Positions 1 to 11,890 of a stretch of DNA of 64,000 nucleotides are shown here, piece after piece; positions within the stretch are counted from its first letter, which is position 1, and each line of letters starts with the position of its first letter. Where the stretch lies: the NCBI GenBank assembly GCA_021495925.1, contig JAKEKT010000063.1, forward strand, positions 124,001-188,000. The letters are read 5' to 3'. This stretch comes from Diplodia intermedia. Lineage: Eukaryota; Ascomycota; Dothideomycetes; Botryosphaeriales; Botryosphaeriaceae. A program made the position numbers and the translations under genes. The notes under the pieces are model-generated. The model was not told the DNA's origin. It did no database searches and saw only the letters and a list, made by a program, of their open reading frames with translations.

Positions 1-428
1 ACGGGATCCTTGTTGGATTCGTCGCGATCAGAGGCCAAGGCAGCGCGGATGCTGTCGGCGGAGGCGATGACCAGGCAATCTGGACCGGCGGCAGCAACGA
101 CGCCTTTCTTTGGGGCTGCGGTGAACAGGTTGGATTCAGCCGGCGGCAGGTCGTCGACGCGCCATGGCGACGGCAGCAGCTTGAGCTTGTTCGTGATTTT
201 GGTTTTGGGGTTCCGCCCAGCGATGGCGGCGAAGCCGAGGTGCTGCAGGTGCGGGTTAGCATGCAAAGGGCTGATTTTGCTGAAGGCACTGTCGTGCTCT
301 TTCTTGGAGCTGGTAATTGGAATCAGTCGCAGTACCTCTGTCTGAATATCCTCGATGTCGTCCGCTTGTCTGGCTTCCGGGTTGGCGCCTCCCATGGCAC
401 CAGCCATGCCACCCATGGAAAAAGCCAT
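1..428 (-). CDS. NUP159: NUP159/Nup214-like nucleoporin, N-terminal part (runs off the left edge)
   Basis: A minus-strand frame is open from an ATG at 428 to the window edge, about 142 residues with no stop. After a Met/Gly-rich start it reads HLGFAAIAG, LKLLPSPW, ESNLFTAAPKKG and CLVIASADSIR. This is the pattern of the first blade of the N-terminal beta-propeller of Nup159/Nup214, the cytoplasmic nuclear-pore protein that docks the mRNA-export helicase Dbp5. The gene faces away from PUP1 and shares a 556-bp upstream region with it. The FG repeats and C-terminal coiled coils that would confirm the call lie outside the window, so the name rests on the N-terminal pattern only. The ATG at 428 is the first in frame; further Met codons follow at residues 5 and 8. 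Confidence 0.68.
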   Translation of the reverse strand, partial: MAFSMGGMAGAMGGANPEARQADDIEDIQTEVLRLIPITSSKKEHDSAFSKISPLHANPHLQHLGFAAIAGRNPKTKITNKLKLLPSPWRVDDLPPAESNLFTAAPKKGVVAAAGPDCLVIASADSIRAALASDRDESNKDP

Positions 429-984
429 GTTTGCTCGGGGTATCGGGATCGCGTTTTTGAAGTGGGCAGGTTGGACGAGGTGGAGGGCGATCCGGCGCGT
501 TCAGAGGCGCTTTTTCGCGGCAGCGCGATGTGTTGGAGGACGAGGAAAACGAGAGGGCAAGCTCGCACGGAAGAAAAGGGCGCGCGGGCGCGAGAGCCTG
601 GACAGGCTCGGGCGGCTCGAAGCTCAGGCAGCGGGGTTGTGGAAGGAGCTGGCACTCCTAGGTGAGGCGGGGATTGGAAGGTGTTGTGGTGCATGGGCGG
701 GCGGGCTGCATGGACGCGAAGTCGAGCGCCTTGCGTCGTCTCGCGCGTTGCCTGGAGCGAGCTTGAGCTTCCCGCCAGCAGCTCAAGTAACACCATCATC
801 CCTCCGCCCACCCTCCACCACCACCACCACTCTCAAATCTGTCTGCCTCCTCACCAGGCGTGCACTCCCCGGCCTCTCTGCACCGCCCCTCATCGTCCGC
901 CGCTTTCGACGCAAGCCGTTCACCCTCACGCCGCCGGGCTGACCTCGACTGCCACCACATCCGTCATACGCATCTGCCGCCACA
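429..984. promoter_or_regulatory. Shared divergent promoter region of NUP159-like gene and PUP1
   Basis: This 556-bp gap separates two start codons on opposite strands. It has a CT/CA-rich stretch (about 780-960) just upstream of PUP1, as is usual for fungal 5' leaders. I see no clear TATA box and no proteasome-associated element that I could name with confidence. Confidence 0.5.
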
Positions 985-1883
985 ATGCCGGGCTTCGACT
1001 TCTCGAATTACAACCGTAACGCGGCTCTGCACGCACAGGGCGTTCCGCTCCCCAAGGCCACCAGCACCGGCACCACCATTGTCGGATGTCTGTTTGATGG
1101 CGGCGTCGTCATCGCCGCCGATACCAGAGCCACCAGCGGTCCCATAGTAGCTGACAAGGTGCGGTGAAGAGCTTCGTTGAAAGCACGCAGAGAGGAGAGA
1201 CCCCGGACACGGCTAACTCGACGGGATTGCAGAACTGCGAGAAGCTCCACTACATCGCCCCTCAGATCTGGTGCGCGGGTGCCGGCACGGCCGCCGACAC
1301 GGAGTTCACGACGGCGCTGATGTCGTCCAACCTGGAGCTGCACGCGCTGTCGACGGGCCGCAAGCCGCGCGTCGTGACGTGCATGACGATGCTGAAGCAA
1401 CACCTGTTCCGCTACCAGGGCCACATTGGCGCCTACCTCGTCGTCGCCGGCGTCGACCCGACTGGCGCCCACCTCTTCACCGTCCACGCCCACGGCTCCA
1501 CCGACAAGCTGCCCTACGTGACCATGGGCTCCGGCTCGATGGCTGCCATGTCCGTCTTCGAGACCCAGTGGCAGCCATCGCTTAACCGCGACCAGGCCGT
1601 CAAGCTGTGCTCCGATGCCATCTTGGCCGGTATCTTCAACGATCTGGGCTCCGGTAGCAACGTCGACATCGCCGTCATCACGGACGAGAAGACGAGCCTC
1701 CTGCGCAACTACATCCAGCCCAACCAGCGCGAGCAGAAGCAACGCAACTACCGCTTCCCCCGCGGCACCACCGCCGTGCTCAACGAGAAGGTCATCAAGA
1801 AGGAGGACATCAGCAAGTACGTCACGGTGCACGAGCTCACGGAGGGTGAGCAGACTGCGGAGAGGATGGACGTCGACGCATAA
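985..1883 (+). CDS. PUP1: 20S proteasome subunit beta2 (PUP1/PSMB7, trypsin-like activity)
   Basis: Two exons, 985-1158 and 1233-1883, separated by a 74-nt phase-0 intron, give 274 residues. This is the beta2 subunit of the 20S core, which carries the trypsin-like site. A 29-residue propeptide ends TSTG and is followed by the catalytic Thr (TTIVG). Counting from that Thr, Asp17 and Lys33 of the catalytic triad are both present (AADTRATSG and NCEK), so autoprocessing and activity are expected. The intron falls between mature residues 29 and 30. The C-terminal tail, which in this family wraps around beta3, is present. Length is close to the yeast protein. Start chosen because it gives the usual propeptide length. 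Confidence 0.95.
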
Positions 1884-3029
1884 GCGCCGTGATGGAATAA
1901 GGGCATCGGAGACGAAGCCCGTGTAGACAACGAAAAGAACGGCGTCGGCTTTTCGCAGCGGGATAGAAATTGGACCTGTTGCTGCGTTGCAGCAGGGACC
2001 AGGCTTGGAGAAATGAAACCATGTCTTAATGAGCTACTGAATCTTGCCGAGTGACTTGAAATATTGGTTCACATTGATCTATCGCGAGTCCTATGTATAT
2101 ATAGCTTTAGCTGCGAACCGTGACTGTCGAGTTGTTGCGAGTGACGATGAAACGCTGCTGACCATCGGTGTTTGGGACCGCAAGTCAAGTGGACCTGAGT
2201 ACGAGAACCGTTACCTTATGTTGTGGTAGGTGCAGAATGAGTACCAAGACCTCAAGCAAGTTGATGTTGGGCTGGGGGTATATAAAAGCAAATGGCAATC
2301 GTGTTATGTTGGCGTGGTAAGCTATAATGAATTCATTTCTTGCCTTTTACCAGAAGTGACCGTGTAGCTGCCACTAAACGCCATTAAGAAATCTTTGGAA
2401 CCAAAACGGAACACCACCTCGTGTGGTCGATTCTCGTTTTGAGCTCGCGGCGCGAGTTTCGATTTTCTTTTTTGCTTGTGGCGTCCCACTTTTTGTCTCT
2501 TTTAGAGCTACGTCATTGGCCACACCGGCGCAAGCTCGGGCTACGTAAGCTAGGTGGCCCCAGCCAAGTAGGTACAGAGGACGTGTATATTTATTGCGGG
2601 CAACCCATGCCCACTGTGCTTGCCCTTCGGCTTGAGGACAAGACTTGACTCCTAATGCTTTCTGTGCCTCTCCCAGACTGGCAGTGCGCACAAAGCACCA
2701 CGGGCACCTGCAATCATCCATAGTACTTCGTCGGCAACATCAGCAGGCAGCCGCATCAGTAGGCAGCGACAATAGAGAGCTTGGGTCTGGCGACAAGGGA
2801 AATAATTCACGTTCGTCATGTATCTTCCTACTGCGCCACCGCTATGCAAATAAAGGGTATAATTACAGAAAAGCATCTGCGCTCGGTGTCACCCACAGAA
2901 CGTCGTTCCCCATCGAAGGCAATCCAGTTTCGGGAAAGCAGAGGCACGCTGTAAGCAGGGGTAGGAATTAAAATGTTTTTCTCGCCATTCATACTCCAAA
3001 ATTACCCATCAAAGACTCAAGAGTATGGT
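1884..3029. other. Convergent intergenic region between PUP1 and HRD1
   Basis: About 1.1 kb between two converging genes. It contains AT-rich stretches (for example near 2090 and 2280) that fit 3' ends. No frame shows a recognisable protein and no RNA gene was found. Confidence 0.5.
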
Positions 3030-5828
3030 CTAAGTGTCCTCGTCCTCTTCATCTTCGACAGTCGGCTGTCGGGGTGGAGGTCGCTCACTCGCAGGAGTGG
3101 AGCCGCTGACCCCGTCACTCTGAGCAGTAAGGTCTCTAGCGTGGCTAGCATCGGGTCTTGGTGCCTTTGTCGAGCTTTCTTCAGAACCAGCTGTAGGCGT
3201 TGTATCGATCGATACTTCAGAAGATTCACCAGCAACAGGATGCGATGAATGCGCCGAGGGGGATGAGATGCTCGAGGTTCCGGAATTCGCTGGGCCAGAA
3301 GATGGGGGAACGTGAGACATAGAGCCGGTGGGAATAGTCTCGTTGCCATGCTGAGCGGTGAGTGGGTTGGCTATGTTGGTTGTCTGCACATTGACCCCAG
3401 GATCGTTAGAGCTGGTAGAAGTCTCACGAAGCCCCGGAGGAGTATTATCTGATGTCGTGTTAGCGCTGCTATTAAGCCTTTCCAAAAGTATTTCCATACC
3501 GGTGCCATTGGAGGTTGTAGCGGTCGGAGGCGCCTGTGTCAAAGCGTCGGAGGGAGTGTAGTTGCGGTTTCGAGCTTCTTCCAGTGTCCGAGTCATTATT
3601 TCGTTCCAGCTTTGTAGAGAAGCCGCAGCATCTGTGGCAGATTGTGCCGTTGAGCGAGCAGGAGTGGGGGGGTGGTTCAGCCCTTGGCTTCCTGACTCTT
3701 GCGCTTGGGTAGCATCGGCCCTATGGAGTGGCAACAGTGACCATCCAGGGGGCAGAGTCAGACCTTGCGGAAGATTGGGGTCGTGAGCTTCCATGACAGG
3801 CTGCTCCGCACTGGTGTTGAAAAGCCGCGGCTGGGTCAAGTCATGGCCCAACGGCGCGTTGAGATTGAGACCATCAGTGTTCAGGCCAGCAAACATGTTC
3901 GCAAGCGGGGATTGGGCGTCTTGTGCGGGCTGGGCACCGTTGACAACAGTAGCGGCCGCTACGCGACGAAGACGCATATATTCTGCCTGCAATGCTCGGA
4001 CAAGGTGCAGTTGATGCTGCGCAACATTCAAGGCCTGAATATCACTCACCAGGCGACGCTCCAGCTGATCCAGCCACATGGTCTGCGCAATGACGGAATT
4101 CGCCCGGAGTGGATCTGCCGTCGCTTCACGCAGCAGTGCACGAGTCGAGCGGTCACCCAGGCCTCCACGCTGTTGGTGCTGTTGCTGTTGCTGATGCTGT
4201 AGCTGCTCTTGTTGCTGTCGCCCTTGTTCTAAGATTTGAGCGAGCGGGTTATCCGCCTGCGCATTATTCAGGTTCACGGCGCGGACACCATATCCAATGC
4301 GAAAGGGGCCAAATTGAATCTGACGCATGCGTGGTAGAGGCGGTTGCTGGGCGTTCCCATCTTGCTGGATGCCATTCTGAGCACCTTGCTGAAGTCCGGG
4401 TTGTGCACCAACGTTCGCGGCCAGGTTGGCTCGGTTTGCCTGTTGACGTTGCCGGCTCTCCTCAACGAGCACCGGCTGGCGACAGGTGGGACAAGCCTGT
4501 TGGCGTTCGAGCCAGCTGCGCAAGCAACTGATATGGAGACAATGGCCACACGGTAGCTTCTTCGCCCTGTGGCGCTCATCGATGGGTCGCTGTGGAGTCT
4601 GTGCTGGCGGAGCGCCACCAGCAGGAGCTTGTGCTTGCTCAGGCGTTGTCCATGGGCGCATCTCCTCGCGGCAGATGATGCAGATATTGTTCTCTCCGAG
4701 ATCTTCGGCGGTAGCGTCAGGGTAGCGAGAGTTCATATCTCTTGTAGCGTTGCGATAGCGTAAGAAGTCGTAAATGCGCTTGTGGAATGAGCGGAACGTT
4801 AGGAGGACGTCTCTCATGATGTGAATGGGTAGGCCGTGGAAGGTCATGAGAATGACGAAGAATGCCATGTAAATGGTCAGCTTGACAAAGTCCTTAGCAA
4901 GGTCCAAGTAAAAGACCCAGCGACCCTTGCCCTCCCATCCAGGCACGTCGATCTCATTGTCGTCAACTTCGATGTCTTCGGCAGCCAGCTCCACCGCGGT
5001 TAGCACGCCTTCGCCAGCCTCTTCCCTCTGTCGCTGTCTCTCGGCTCTCCTCTCCTCCAGCATCTCCTGCCTCTTGGCCTCTGTCTGCTTATTTTGGACT
5101 GTCAGGTCAATGAGACACAGGATATGCCTAAAGAACGTAGCGAAGGACTCGATGAGGAGCAGAGCGTATTCGAAGCCGAACATGACGATCATGTTTGGGC
5201 GTGCCTGGCGCAGGACAGTGTCCACGCAGTACCCGAGCATCATCGAATCATATACGATCGACAGGATCAGCGACGAGGCCAGGCGGGAATGGAAGAATAT
5301 CTCGTTGGAGGTCGGAGGCTGTTGCTCCACGAACTCGACTCGGCCAGCGCCAATCCATTGCCAAATCTTGCCAGCAATGAGGCTGACAAACATGACAAAG
5401 AACCAGACGCCCACATCATCGCGGAAGATAGTCATAGCCAGCAGTGTCTCCGTGATGGCGAACCAGGCGTGTTCGTAGAGGCGTTCGACTTCCATGGGGC
5501 GGAGCGGTCCGTATAGAAGGCGTTGGAGTCCGTACATGAAGGAAGCCGTGAAGAGGAGGACGAGGTTCGTGAGGATCTACCAAAACCGGTTAGGGTGAGG
5601 CAGCATCGGGAGTGCGGAAACGACGCACCATGAGACAGGCATTTGATTGAGAGAGATAGACGCATGCGGAGTAGAAATTGGGCCTTTCATATGCGGCGCG
5701 GAGCAGCACCGAGGCGGCCAGGGCCACGGAGGTCTGTTGCGACAAGGTCAGTACATGGGCGCATTGCGGAGCTCGGCGGCGAGAGCTGGAGCGATGCAGC
5801 TTACCCCAACGTAGGCGGCGATCCGCAT
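3030..5828 (-). CDS. HRD1: ERAD E3 ubiquitin ligase HRD1 (synoviolin type)
   Basis: Three exons on the minus strand: 5828-5805 (only 24 nt), 5733-5629 and 5576-3030, with phase-0 introns, giving 891 residues. The N-terminal third is a multi-spanning membrane region with family signatures (YERPNFYSACVYLSQSNAC, FRDDVGVWFFVMF). A RING-H2 domain follows at about residues 335-400 (CIICREEM, LPCGHCLHISCL, CPTCRQPV). The C-terminal half is disordered, with Gln-rich runs, then a Ser/Thr/Pro-rich tail ending in an acidic stretch. HRD1 is the ER-membrane ligase and retrotranslocation channel that ubiquitinates misfolded ER proteins for proteasomal destruction. The small first exon is supported by the conserved MRIAAYVG start and good splice signals. 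The extended tail is common in filamentous fungi compared with yeast. Confidence 0.93.
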
Positions 5829-6665
5829 AATGGCGAGTCTATGCAAATCAAAGCAAGACTAAATAACGCGAGATCTCCATCTGCATGGGCAGAAGAGGGC
5901 GGAAGGGAATGCAGCGGGTGGTCGGTGGTGGTGGAGGTGTTGCTGCTCGTGCGCAGCTCCCGGACCGTCAATCGGACACGTTCACGCAAACAAACCTAGC
6001 CGGGTGAAGCTGCAGCGGCAACGACTTCTTGATATGGCACCCCCGCATTCTTCAGTACACCATCACCATTGGCTTGGCACTCGGCGTTGCGTGAAACGGC
6101 GCGAAGACGACGAAACCATTCGTTCTCCTGTGTATGGGTGAGGACAATTGCTGGTTTGCACTTCAAGATAGTCGGATTCATGGGCACCACCTGTATGGGC
6201 GGAGCCGCCACAGGATTTACCATTCATGAGTATCACAGCACCGAACGCACTTTGAAGCTGGCGATCCCTTTTCTTTCGTCGTTTTTACGTCTCAGTCATG
6301 CGATCGGCTCAGTGGATTTCCAAGTATTGTAGAACGTCATGATTTTCCAATGCTTCAGATGCGATAGCAACTCACAAGTGGTAAGGAAACACACTTACCC
6401 GTATGAGATGCGACAGCTTTCGGACAGATAAATTCTCTCCTCGCATGCGCAGCTCCCTGCGTGTGGAACCACTGCCCCCAATGCCAACTTCACTTCACTT
6501 GAGGATTGAGACCAGTTCAAACATGTGCAAGTCTGCAAACCACGAATCGGAGGCTTTTTCCGTCAATTGATTACAATTGTATCGCTCATTAAGAGGTACG
6601 TCATACTTTTTCCCCAGGTGAATTCATCTCTTCATCATGATCCTCCGGATACTAGGTGGATCGCT
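5829..6665. other. Region upstream of HRD1 and downstream of the LEA-like gene
   Basis: About 840 bp. It must contain the HRD1 promoter. A 75-codon minus-strand frame (6223-5996) opens about 170 bp upstream of the HRD1 start codon. It resembles no family I know, so it could be an upstream ORF or chance. Nothing else is supported. Confidence 0.4.
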
Positions 6666-7099
6666 TTACAACTTGCCCTTCGCCTCCTCAGCTGCGCCCT
6701 TTGCCTTGCCGCTGAGCTCGTTGGCCTTTCCCTTGGCCTCACCGGCCACCTCGTGTGCCTTGCCCTTCGCCTCAGAAGCGATGCCATCTGCCTTCTGCTT
6801 GCCAATTCCACTAGCGTCCTTGGCCTTGCTGGCAGCCTGTTCTGAATACAGAAAGTGGGATTAGCTTGTGCTCATCTGAACGACGTTCAATGCATTGAGG
6901 TTGATGCCTCTCCCAGCAATGGTGGAATGGGATAAGGTGTTGATGACGTACCGCCCTTCTCAATGCCCTTCACAGCTGCATCCGAGATGGTCCTATCGAC
7001 CGTCTTGGCGGCGTCTTTGACGCTATCGACGGTGCTCTTCTGGAAGCGGGCCGAGGTGGTGAAGAGGCGGGCGTTGCGAGCGAAGGCAGTGCGAAGCAT
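6666..7099 (-). CDS. Small LEA/CsbD-like stress protein, probably mitochondrial
   Basis: Two exons, 7099-6952 and 6841-6666 (intron phase 1), give 107 residues. The N terminus (MLRTAFARNARLFTTSARF) is an arginine-rich, acid-free amphipathic segment typical of a mitochondrial presequence. The rest is a low-complexity helix rich in Lys, Ala, Gly and Glu, with repeated KAKD/KGKA-type units (ASEAKGKAHEVAGEAKGKAN) like CsbD and LEA proteins. Such proteins are associated with desiccation and stress protection, but the role here is inferred from composition only. The downstream exon keeps the repeat pattern in frame, which supports the splice. A mitochondrial import test or comparison with related fungi would settle the targeting. 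Confidence 0.75.
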
Positions 7100-8878
7100 T
7101 GTGGCGGCTTGGAGGGTGATGTATAAGCGGTAGGTGGAAGTTTCGCAAAGAAGCGGGTGTTGCTAGATGAGGAGCGACTTGGCGAGATGGAAGGGTGAGA
7201 GAGAACGGAGAGGAGAGGAGGAAGGCAGGCGCGACCGTTGATGTATACAGCTTGGGACTGACGTCAGTTGCATGCAGCAGCAGGAGCTTGGGCCGTGCGC
7301 CATCGCGATTCGTCCAAATGCCATCATTCCGCACGCCACCATCCCTGCCTCCCCACACGCAAAAGCCTCATCCTGCCCCGGCCCCTCGACACCCCGGTCT
7401 TCTCACGACTTCATAACCTCATCGCTACGTTATCCCTCTCAACATCCATCCTCAACTGCGTGTTCATCACATCCAGACTCATAGGACTTTGCTGTGGCGT
7501 CGTCGATCTACCTGCCTAACCAGCGATGGTCATTCCCGGCCTGTCACATGCTTGGAGACGCCATTCATTGGGCTGCACAGCTCTACCTTCACAACGCAGA
7601 CGTCGTCGCAGGTCCTCGCCCAAGCTCAGCACAGGCTTCCATATCATACTCATGGCAGCTCGGTTGCAGTCCCTTAGCTGGATTCCAAGAATCTCTCGGC
7701 GCCGGCAAATGGTAATTGTCCATCATTTCCCAGCCCTTGCGAATAAAGTAGTCTTGTGGTTCTGAGACATTTCAGCTGATGAACGATTGAGCTGGTGTAC
7801 AAGCTGTAAAAGAAGCTAAAAGCTGTGTCGTGCATGGCGAGATATCTAAGTGCAAGACAATCGCTGCCGGTAATGTCTTTAGGAGCGCCGCCATTGTTGA
7901 GGTTCAATTTCGGTGAATAAAGATTACTGACGCCGGAATCATGCTCAAATATTCAGTATGTTTTGAGAATGGATAGAGACCCGGGCCCAAACCATTCGTT
8001 ATGGTGGCGATGTGGCGCCGTCTACTAAGGTGCACCTCCAAATACTTGACCTGTATCCTTTTCTGAATCCCCATTAGGCATGTCCCAATAAGGTGCGCAG
8101 GACATAGGAGATAATACATACCGATCAAACAGGCCAGGCCCACGGCCGGTCTGCTCGAAGGGGTTAGTAGACCAGTACGAACATGGCAGAGCCAAAATGA
8201 ACGGGCTGGCACCCTCCCGCTACCTGTTCTTGTCAGTCAGCTTGGCACATTTAAAGCCTGAGATTGAACATTACCAAACAGCCCACCAGAATATTGACCC
8301 CCGCGAGCTCCTCACAAGCTTCAGGCCGGGCTAGGCACACGGTTCAGGTGTCCGCAAAGCGACAGACGAATCGTGGCAGCATCACATCATGGAAACGATA
8401 GAATGAAGCTGTCATGGCGCTCATAGCTATCGTCCTAATGATATCAATCCCCCTCGATACGTCACCACGGAAAGCACCCTGTACGCACGAATGTTCATGG
8501 TTAATACAAACATGGGTGGCGCTGAATATACATCAGAGACCGGAAGCCGAGGACGACTACAATGGATTATTCTTCAACACGCATTGATGCTAGTTCTCAA
8601 CTCGCATGTAGTCCAAGATGTGATCGTCGATTATTTGCTGTCATTTCATTAGCGCAGCCGGAGAAGCGCCTTTCTATTTTTGGTCCACGCAGTACGGAAT
8701 ACTGAAGACCGAGAACCACAAACCATGTTGCCACCATCACAAACAACACACAGCCCGTCTTGTCTGCCGGGGCACGGTGTGAGCCATGATCACTTTGACT
8801 GCTTCCCACTCTTCTGAGCCATCCATTATGCCGTAAGACCTCGTCTAAACTGTGCAGCGGCAACAAGCGGATATTCCT
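7100..8878. other. Intergenic region without a supported gene
   Basis: About 1.8 kb between the start of the LEA-like gene and the stop of RPN9. The part near 7100-7250 should hold the LEA-like promoter. Frames here are short, overlap each other on both strands and match nothing I know. No RNA gene, terminal repeats or transposon remains were seen. Confidence 0.45.
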
Positions 8879-10147
8879 CTAAGCAGCCCACACATCCTTG
8901 CCGACGGTCTCGATCCAGTTTCCCAGTTGGTTGACGCTGGAATCCCAGTCCCTCAACCTGGTCCTCATGCCCTCAATCTGCTTCATGTCCAACACCTTTG
9001 GCTGAACCCAGTTGATCTTGGCAATCTGGTCCACCTGGTCAATTGTTCCCTTCAGCAGACCCAAGCTCAAGGCCTTCATGATCAGGTGTTCAATTTGGTC
9101 GATGGGAACCTTGGTCTCCTGGGAGATGGCCTGGAAGGTCATGGTGCGGTCCTGAGGCGGGCGGCGGAAGACCGTCTCGGTGAGCGCGGCCAGGGAGATC
9201 TTCTGATAGAGGAACTGTTGGTGCTCCTTAAGGAGGTTGTTCTTGGAGATGTTTCCGGAGAGGACATCGTAAGCGGCCAGATCGCCGCGGTTGAAGGCGA
9301 AGAGGAGGTCGCGAAGCCAGGAGTGAGGGGTGTTCGTAAGGGAGTCAAGAATAGGGTGGAGAAGAAGCTCTCCGAAATTGTAGATGGAGTCTGAGACGAG
9401 GGCCGCAATGCTTAGGTCGTAAGCACGCTGCATGGTTTCCTCACGGGGAAGCTCCGAGATGTCGACGCATGCGAGGAAGAGAAGAGCATTCTTGTAGTAC
9501 GAAGCAAATTCTTGTTGCGACTGCAAATGTAAGCTGCATCATTCACGGTAATAGCAGAAGTGGTACCTTGTAGTATTCGGCGTTCACACGGTAGAAGGAC
9601 GCGTGAACCACGGTCTCAACCGTGTCGAACGAGTCCAGGATTCGCTCGCTTTCATCAAGCTTCTTCCGGGAGGCGGGGAAATCGCGCAGCTGTAGTTGGA
9701 CGCTGGCCACGGCGACGGTGGCATAGACGTATGCATCTTGAGAGGCAGGCTTGTTGGCCTTGTCGGCAAGCCTCTGGAGGAAGGCCAGGCGCTCCTTATC
9801 ATCTACATCGCCGATGTTAGCTTCTTTTTCGACAAAACCTGCCCTATTCGAGTGTGCGTACCCTTGAACTGCGACGCGGCGCTCAGGCCCAGGGTGACGA
9901 GCTTCAGCTGGTTGATTTTGTCGGCGAAGGTGCGAACGAAGGTGTTGAACAGGTTTATCCGCTGGGGGGCGCTCTGCGGATGGCTGTAGAATTCGACCAA
10001 GGAGTCGGTAAGCTCGTGCCACAGCTTGCGCTCCCAGTAATCCTCAAAGTTTAGGAAAAAGGGCTGCAGGTCATCGGGAGCGGCGTCGCGCTGCTCGGCA
10101 AGGTAGTCCGGAATCATCTCTAGGTCTTTGGCCGTCGGTCCCGCCAT
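8879..10147 (-). CDS. RPN9: 26S proteasome lid subunit RPN9 (PSMD13)
   Basis: Three exons, 10147-9862, 9802-9567 and 9520-8879, give 387 residues, the usual length. The N-terminal TPR-like helices (NFEDYWERKLWHELTDSL) lead into a PCI domain in the last exon (LLLHPILDSL, LLFAFNRGDL, ALTETVFRRP, IEHLIMKALSLGLLKG). The C terminus has the final coiled segment ending DVWAA. RPN9 is a scaffold subunit of the 19S regulatory lid that helps hold the complex together and position the ubiquitin receptor side. It is divergent from the NDUFA9 gene. The start was chosen at the conserved short N terminus after a 5' leader; the frame stays open further upstream, but that extension is compositionally unlike the protein. 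Confidence 0.94.
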
Positions 10148-10448
10148 CTTGACGATGGAGTGTGAAGAGCAGGGCAGGTGGTTAGACAGGCGGAAGATGT
10201 ATGGCGGCGCGGCGGTGTTGGAGGGCGTTGGTGGTAGAGGGTTGGTGATGTCGGTGCTAGTGGAGCTGCGGCGAGCTTCGCAGGCGCCAGGGCCCCAAGT
10301 GGTAGCTTCTCCAATGAGCTCGCCGACGATCGGGCTGACATATCTCCGGCCGCCGACGCTGCCGGCCAAGCCCAGAGCAGCAACCACCAGCGCGCCCTCC
10401 GCATCGACAACCACCCGCCCGCCGCTCTCCGCTCTCGAACCCCGCACC
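10148..10448. promoter_or_regulatory. Shared divergent promoter of RPN9 and NDUFA9
   Basis: A 301-bp gap between two opposed start codons, so both promoters must overlap here or extend into the genes. No TATA box is obvious. Confidence 0.5.
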
Positions 10449-11890
10449 ATGGCCCTCTCCAGGAGCTGCTCCGGCCCCAGCGCCGGCCTGGCCAAGGCAT
10501 TGGCTGCTCCTCGCTTTTCCGTCCCCTTCGCCCGCCCCGCCCGCCGCCAGGTCCACGATGTCGCGATCACTCGCACCGGCAAGCCCATCATTAGGATACC
10601 CGGTGGCAGGTGAGTCTGGGCTGGAACGCTGTCTGGGCATGAAGCTGGTGCTGACCTATTGCTACATAGATCATCGCTTGGAGGTTTGATCCACGCATAA
10701 CCCGCCTTTCCACCCAGCCGCGACTGACTCCTTCGCAAGGCCACACCGCAACCGTTTTCGGCGCTACCGGTTTTCTGGGCAGATACATCGTCAACAGACT
10801 GGGTACGAATTACTGCGCATAGTCTTGCCAGAGAGGCGCTGACGCCAGCATTGAACAGCACGCCAGGGTGTTACCGTAGTCGTTCCTTTCCGAGAGGAGA
10901 TGGCCAAGCGTCACCTGAAGGTTGCCGGTGATCTGGGCAGGGTTGTTTTCATTGTAAGGAGGGCTTCCTTGCCAGCGAGCGCATGGTGTTGTTGCTTACC
11001 CAACCGCAGGAGTACGACTTGCGCAACACTCAATCCATTGAGGAGAGCGTCAGGCATTCGGACATCGTCTACAACCTGGTCGGCCGTGACTACCCCACCA
11101 AGTCAGTAAGCAAGCCGTCTGCAGGCGAGAACCGAATTAACGGCAGTGCGACAGGAACTTTGACCTCGAGGACGTGCACGTTGAGGGTACCAAACGCATC
11201 GCCGACGCCGTTGCGAAGTACGATGTTGACCGTTTCGTCCACGTCTCGTCATTCAATGCTAGCAAGAGCTCGCCCTCTGAGTTCTTCCGGACCAAGGCCC
11301 AAGGCGAGGAGGTCGCGCGTAGCATTTTCCCTGAAACCACCATCGTCCGCCCCGCCCCCATGTTCGGTTCTGAAGACCGCCTTTTGAATCGCCTGGCCGG
11401 TCCTACCAACTTCATCACCTCCAACAACATGCTGGAGCGCTACTGGCCTGTGCATGCTATCGACGTCGGCATGGCGCTCGAACACATGCTGCACAACGAC
11501 CACACCGCCTCGGAGACATACGAGCTTTACGGCCCCACCAACTACAGCACCGCCGAGCTCGCCGAGTTGGTCGACAAGGAAATCCTCAAGCATCGCCGTC
11601 ACATCAACATCCCTAGGAAGGTGCTCCAGCCTGTCGCTGAGATCCTTAACAAAGCGCTTTGGTGGCCCATAATCTCGCGTGATGAGGTTGAGCGCGAGTT
11701 CATCGACCAACAGATCGATCCCACTGCCAAGACCTTTAAGGACCTTGATATCGAGCCCGTTGAGATCAAGAGCCTTCTCTACTACTACCTCAAGAGTTTC
11801 CGTAGCTCCACCTACTACGACATGCCGCCGCAGACTGAGCGCGAGAAGCGCGAGGAGCGCCAGTACCTCCACGTCTTGGACGACCAGTGA
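10449..11890 (+). CDS. NDUFA9: NADH:ubiquinone oxidoreductase 40-kDa subunit (NDUFA9/NUO-40), mitochondrial
   Basis: Six exons: 10449-10609, 10670-10683 (14 nt), 10740-10802, 10859-10953, 11010-11101 and 11155-11890, giving 386 residues. The protein starts with a mitochondrial presequence (MALSRSCSG onwards, rich in Arg and Ala). An atypical short-chain dehydrogenase fold follows, with the nucleotide-binding loop VFGATGFLGRYIV, then VVVPFREEM, NTQSIEESVRHSD, NLVGRDYPTK and HVSSFNA. This accessory subunit of respiratory complex I binds NADPH and sits at the junction of the peripheral and membrane arms. The five introns are all short; every junction restores a family-conserved frame. The 14-nt exon supplies the SSLGG segment just before the Rossmann strand. 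Confidence 0.92.

Noticed and set aside
1008..1832. Minus-strand frame of 274 codons opposite PUP1
   Set aside because: Shadow of a well-conserved proteasome gene.
11249..11872. Minus-strand frame of 207 codons opposite NDUFA9
   Set aside because: Shadow; the sense strand is a clear complex I subunit.
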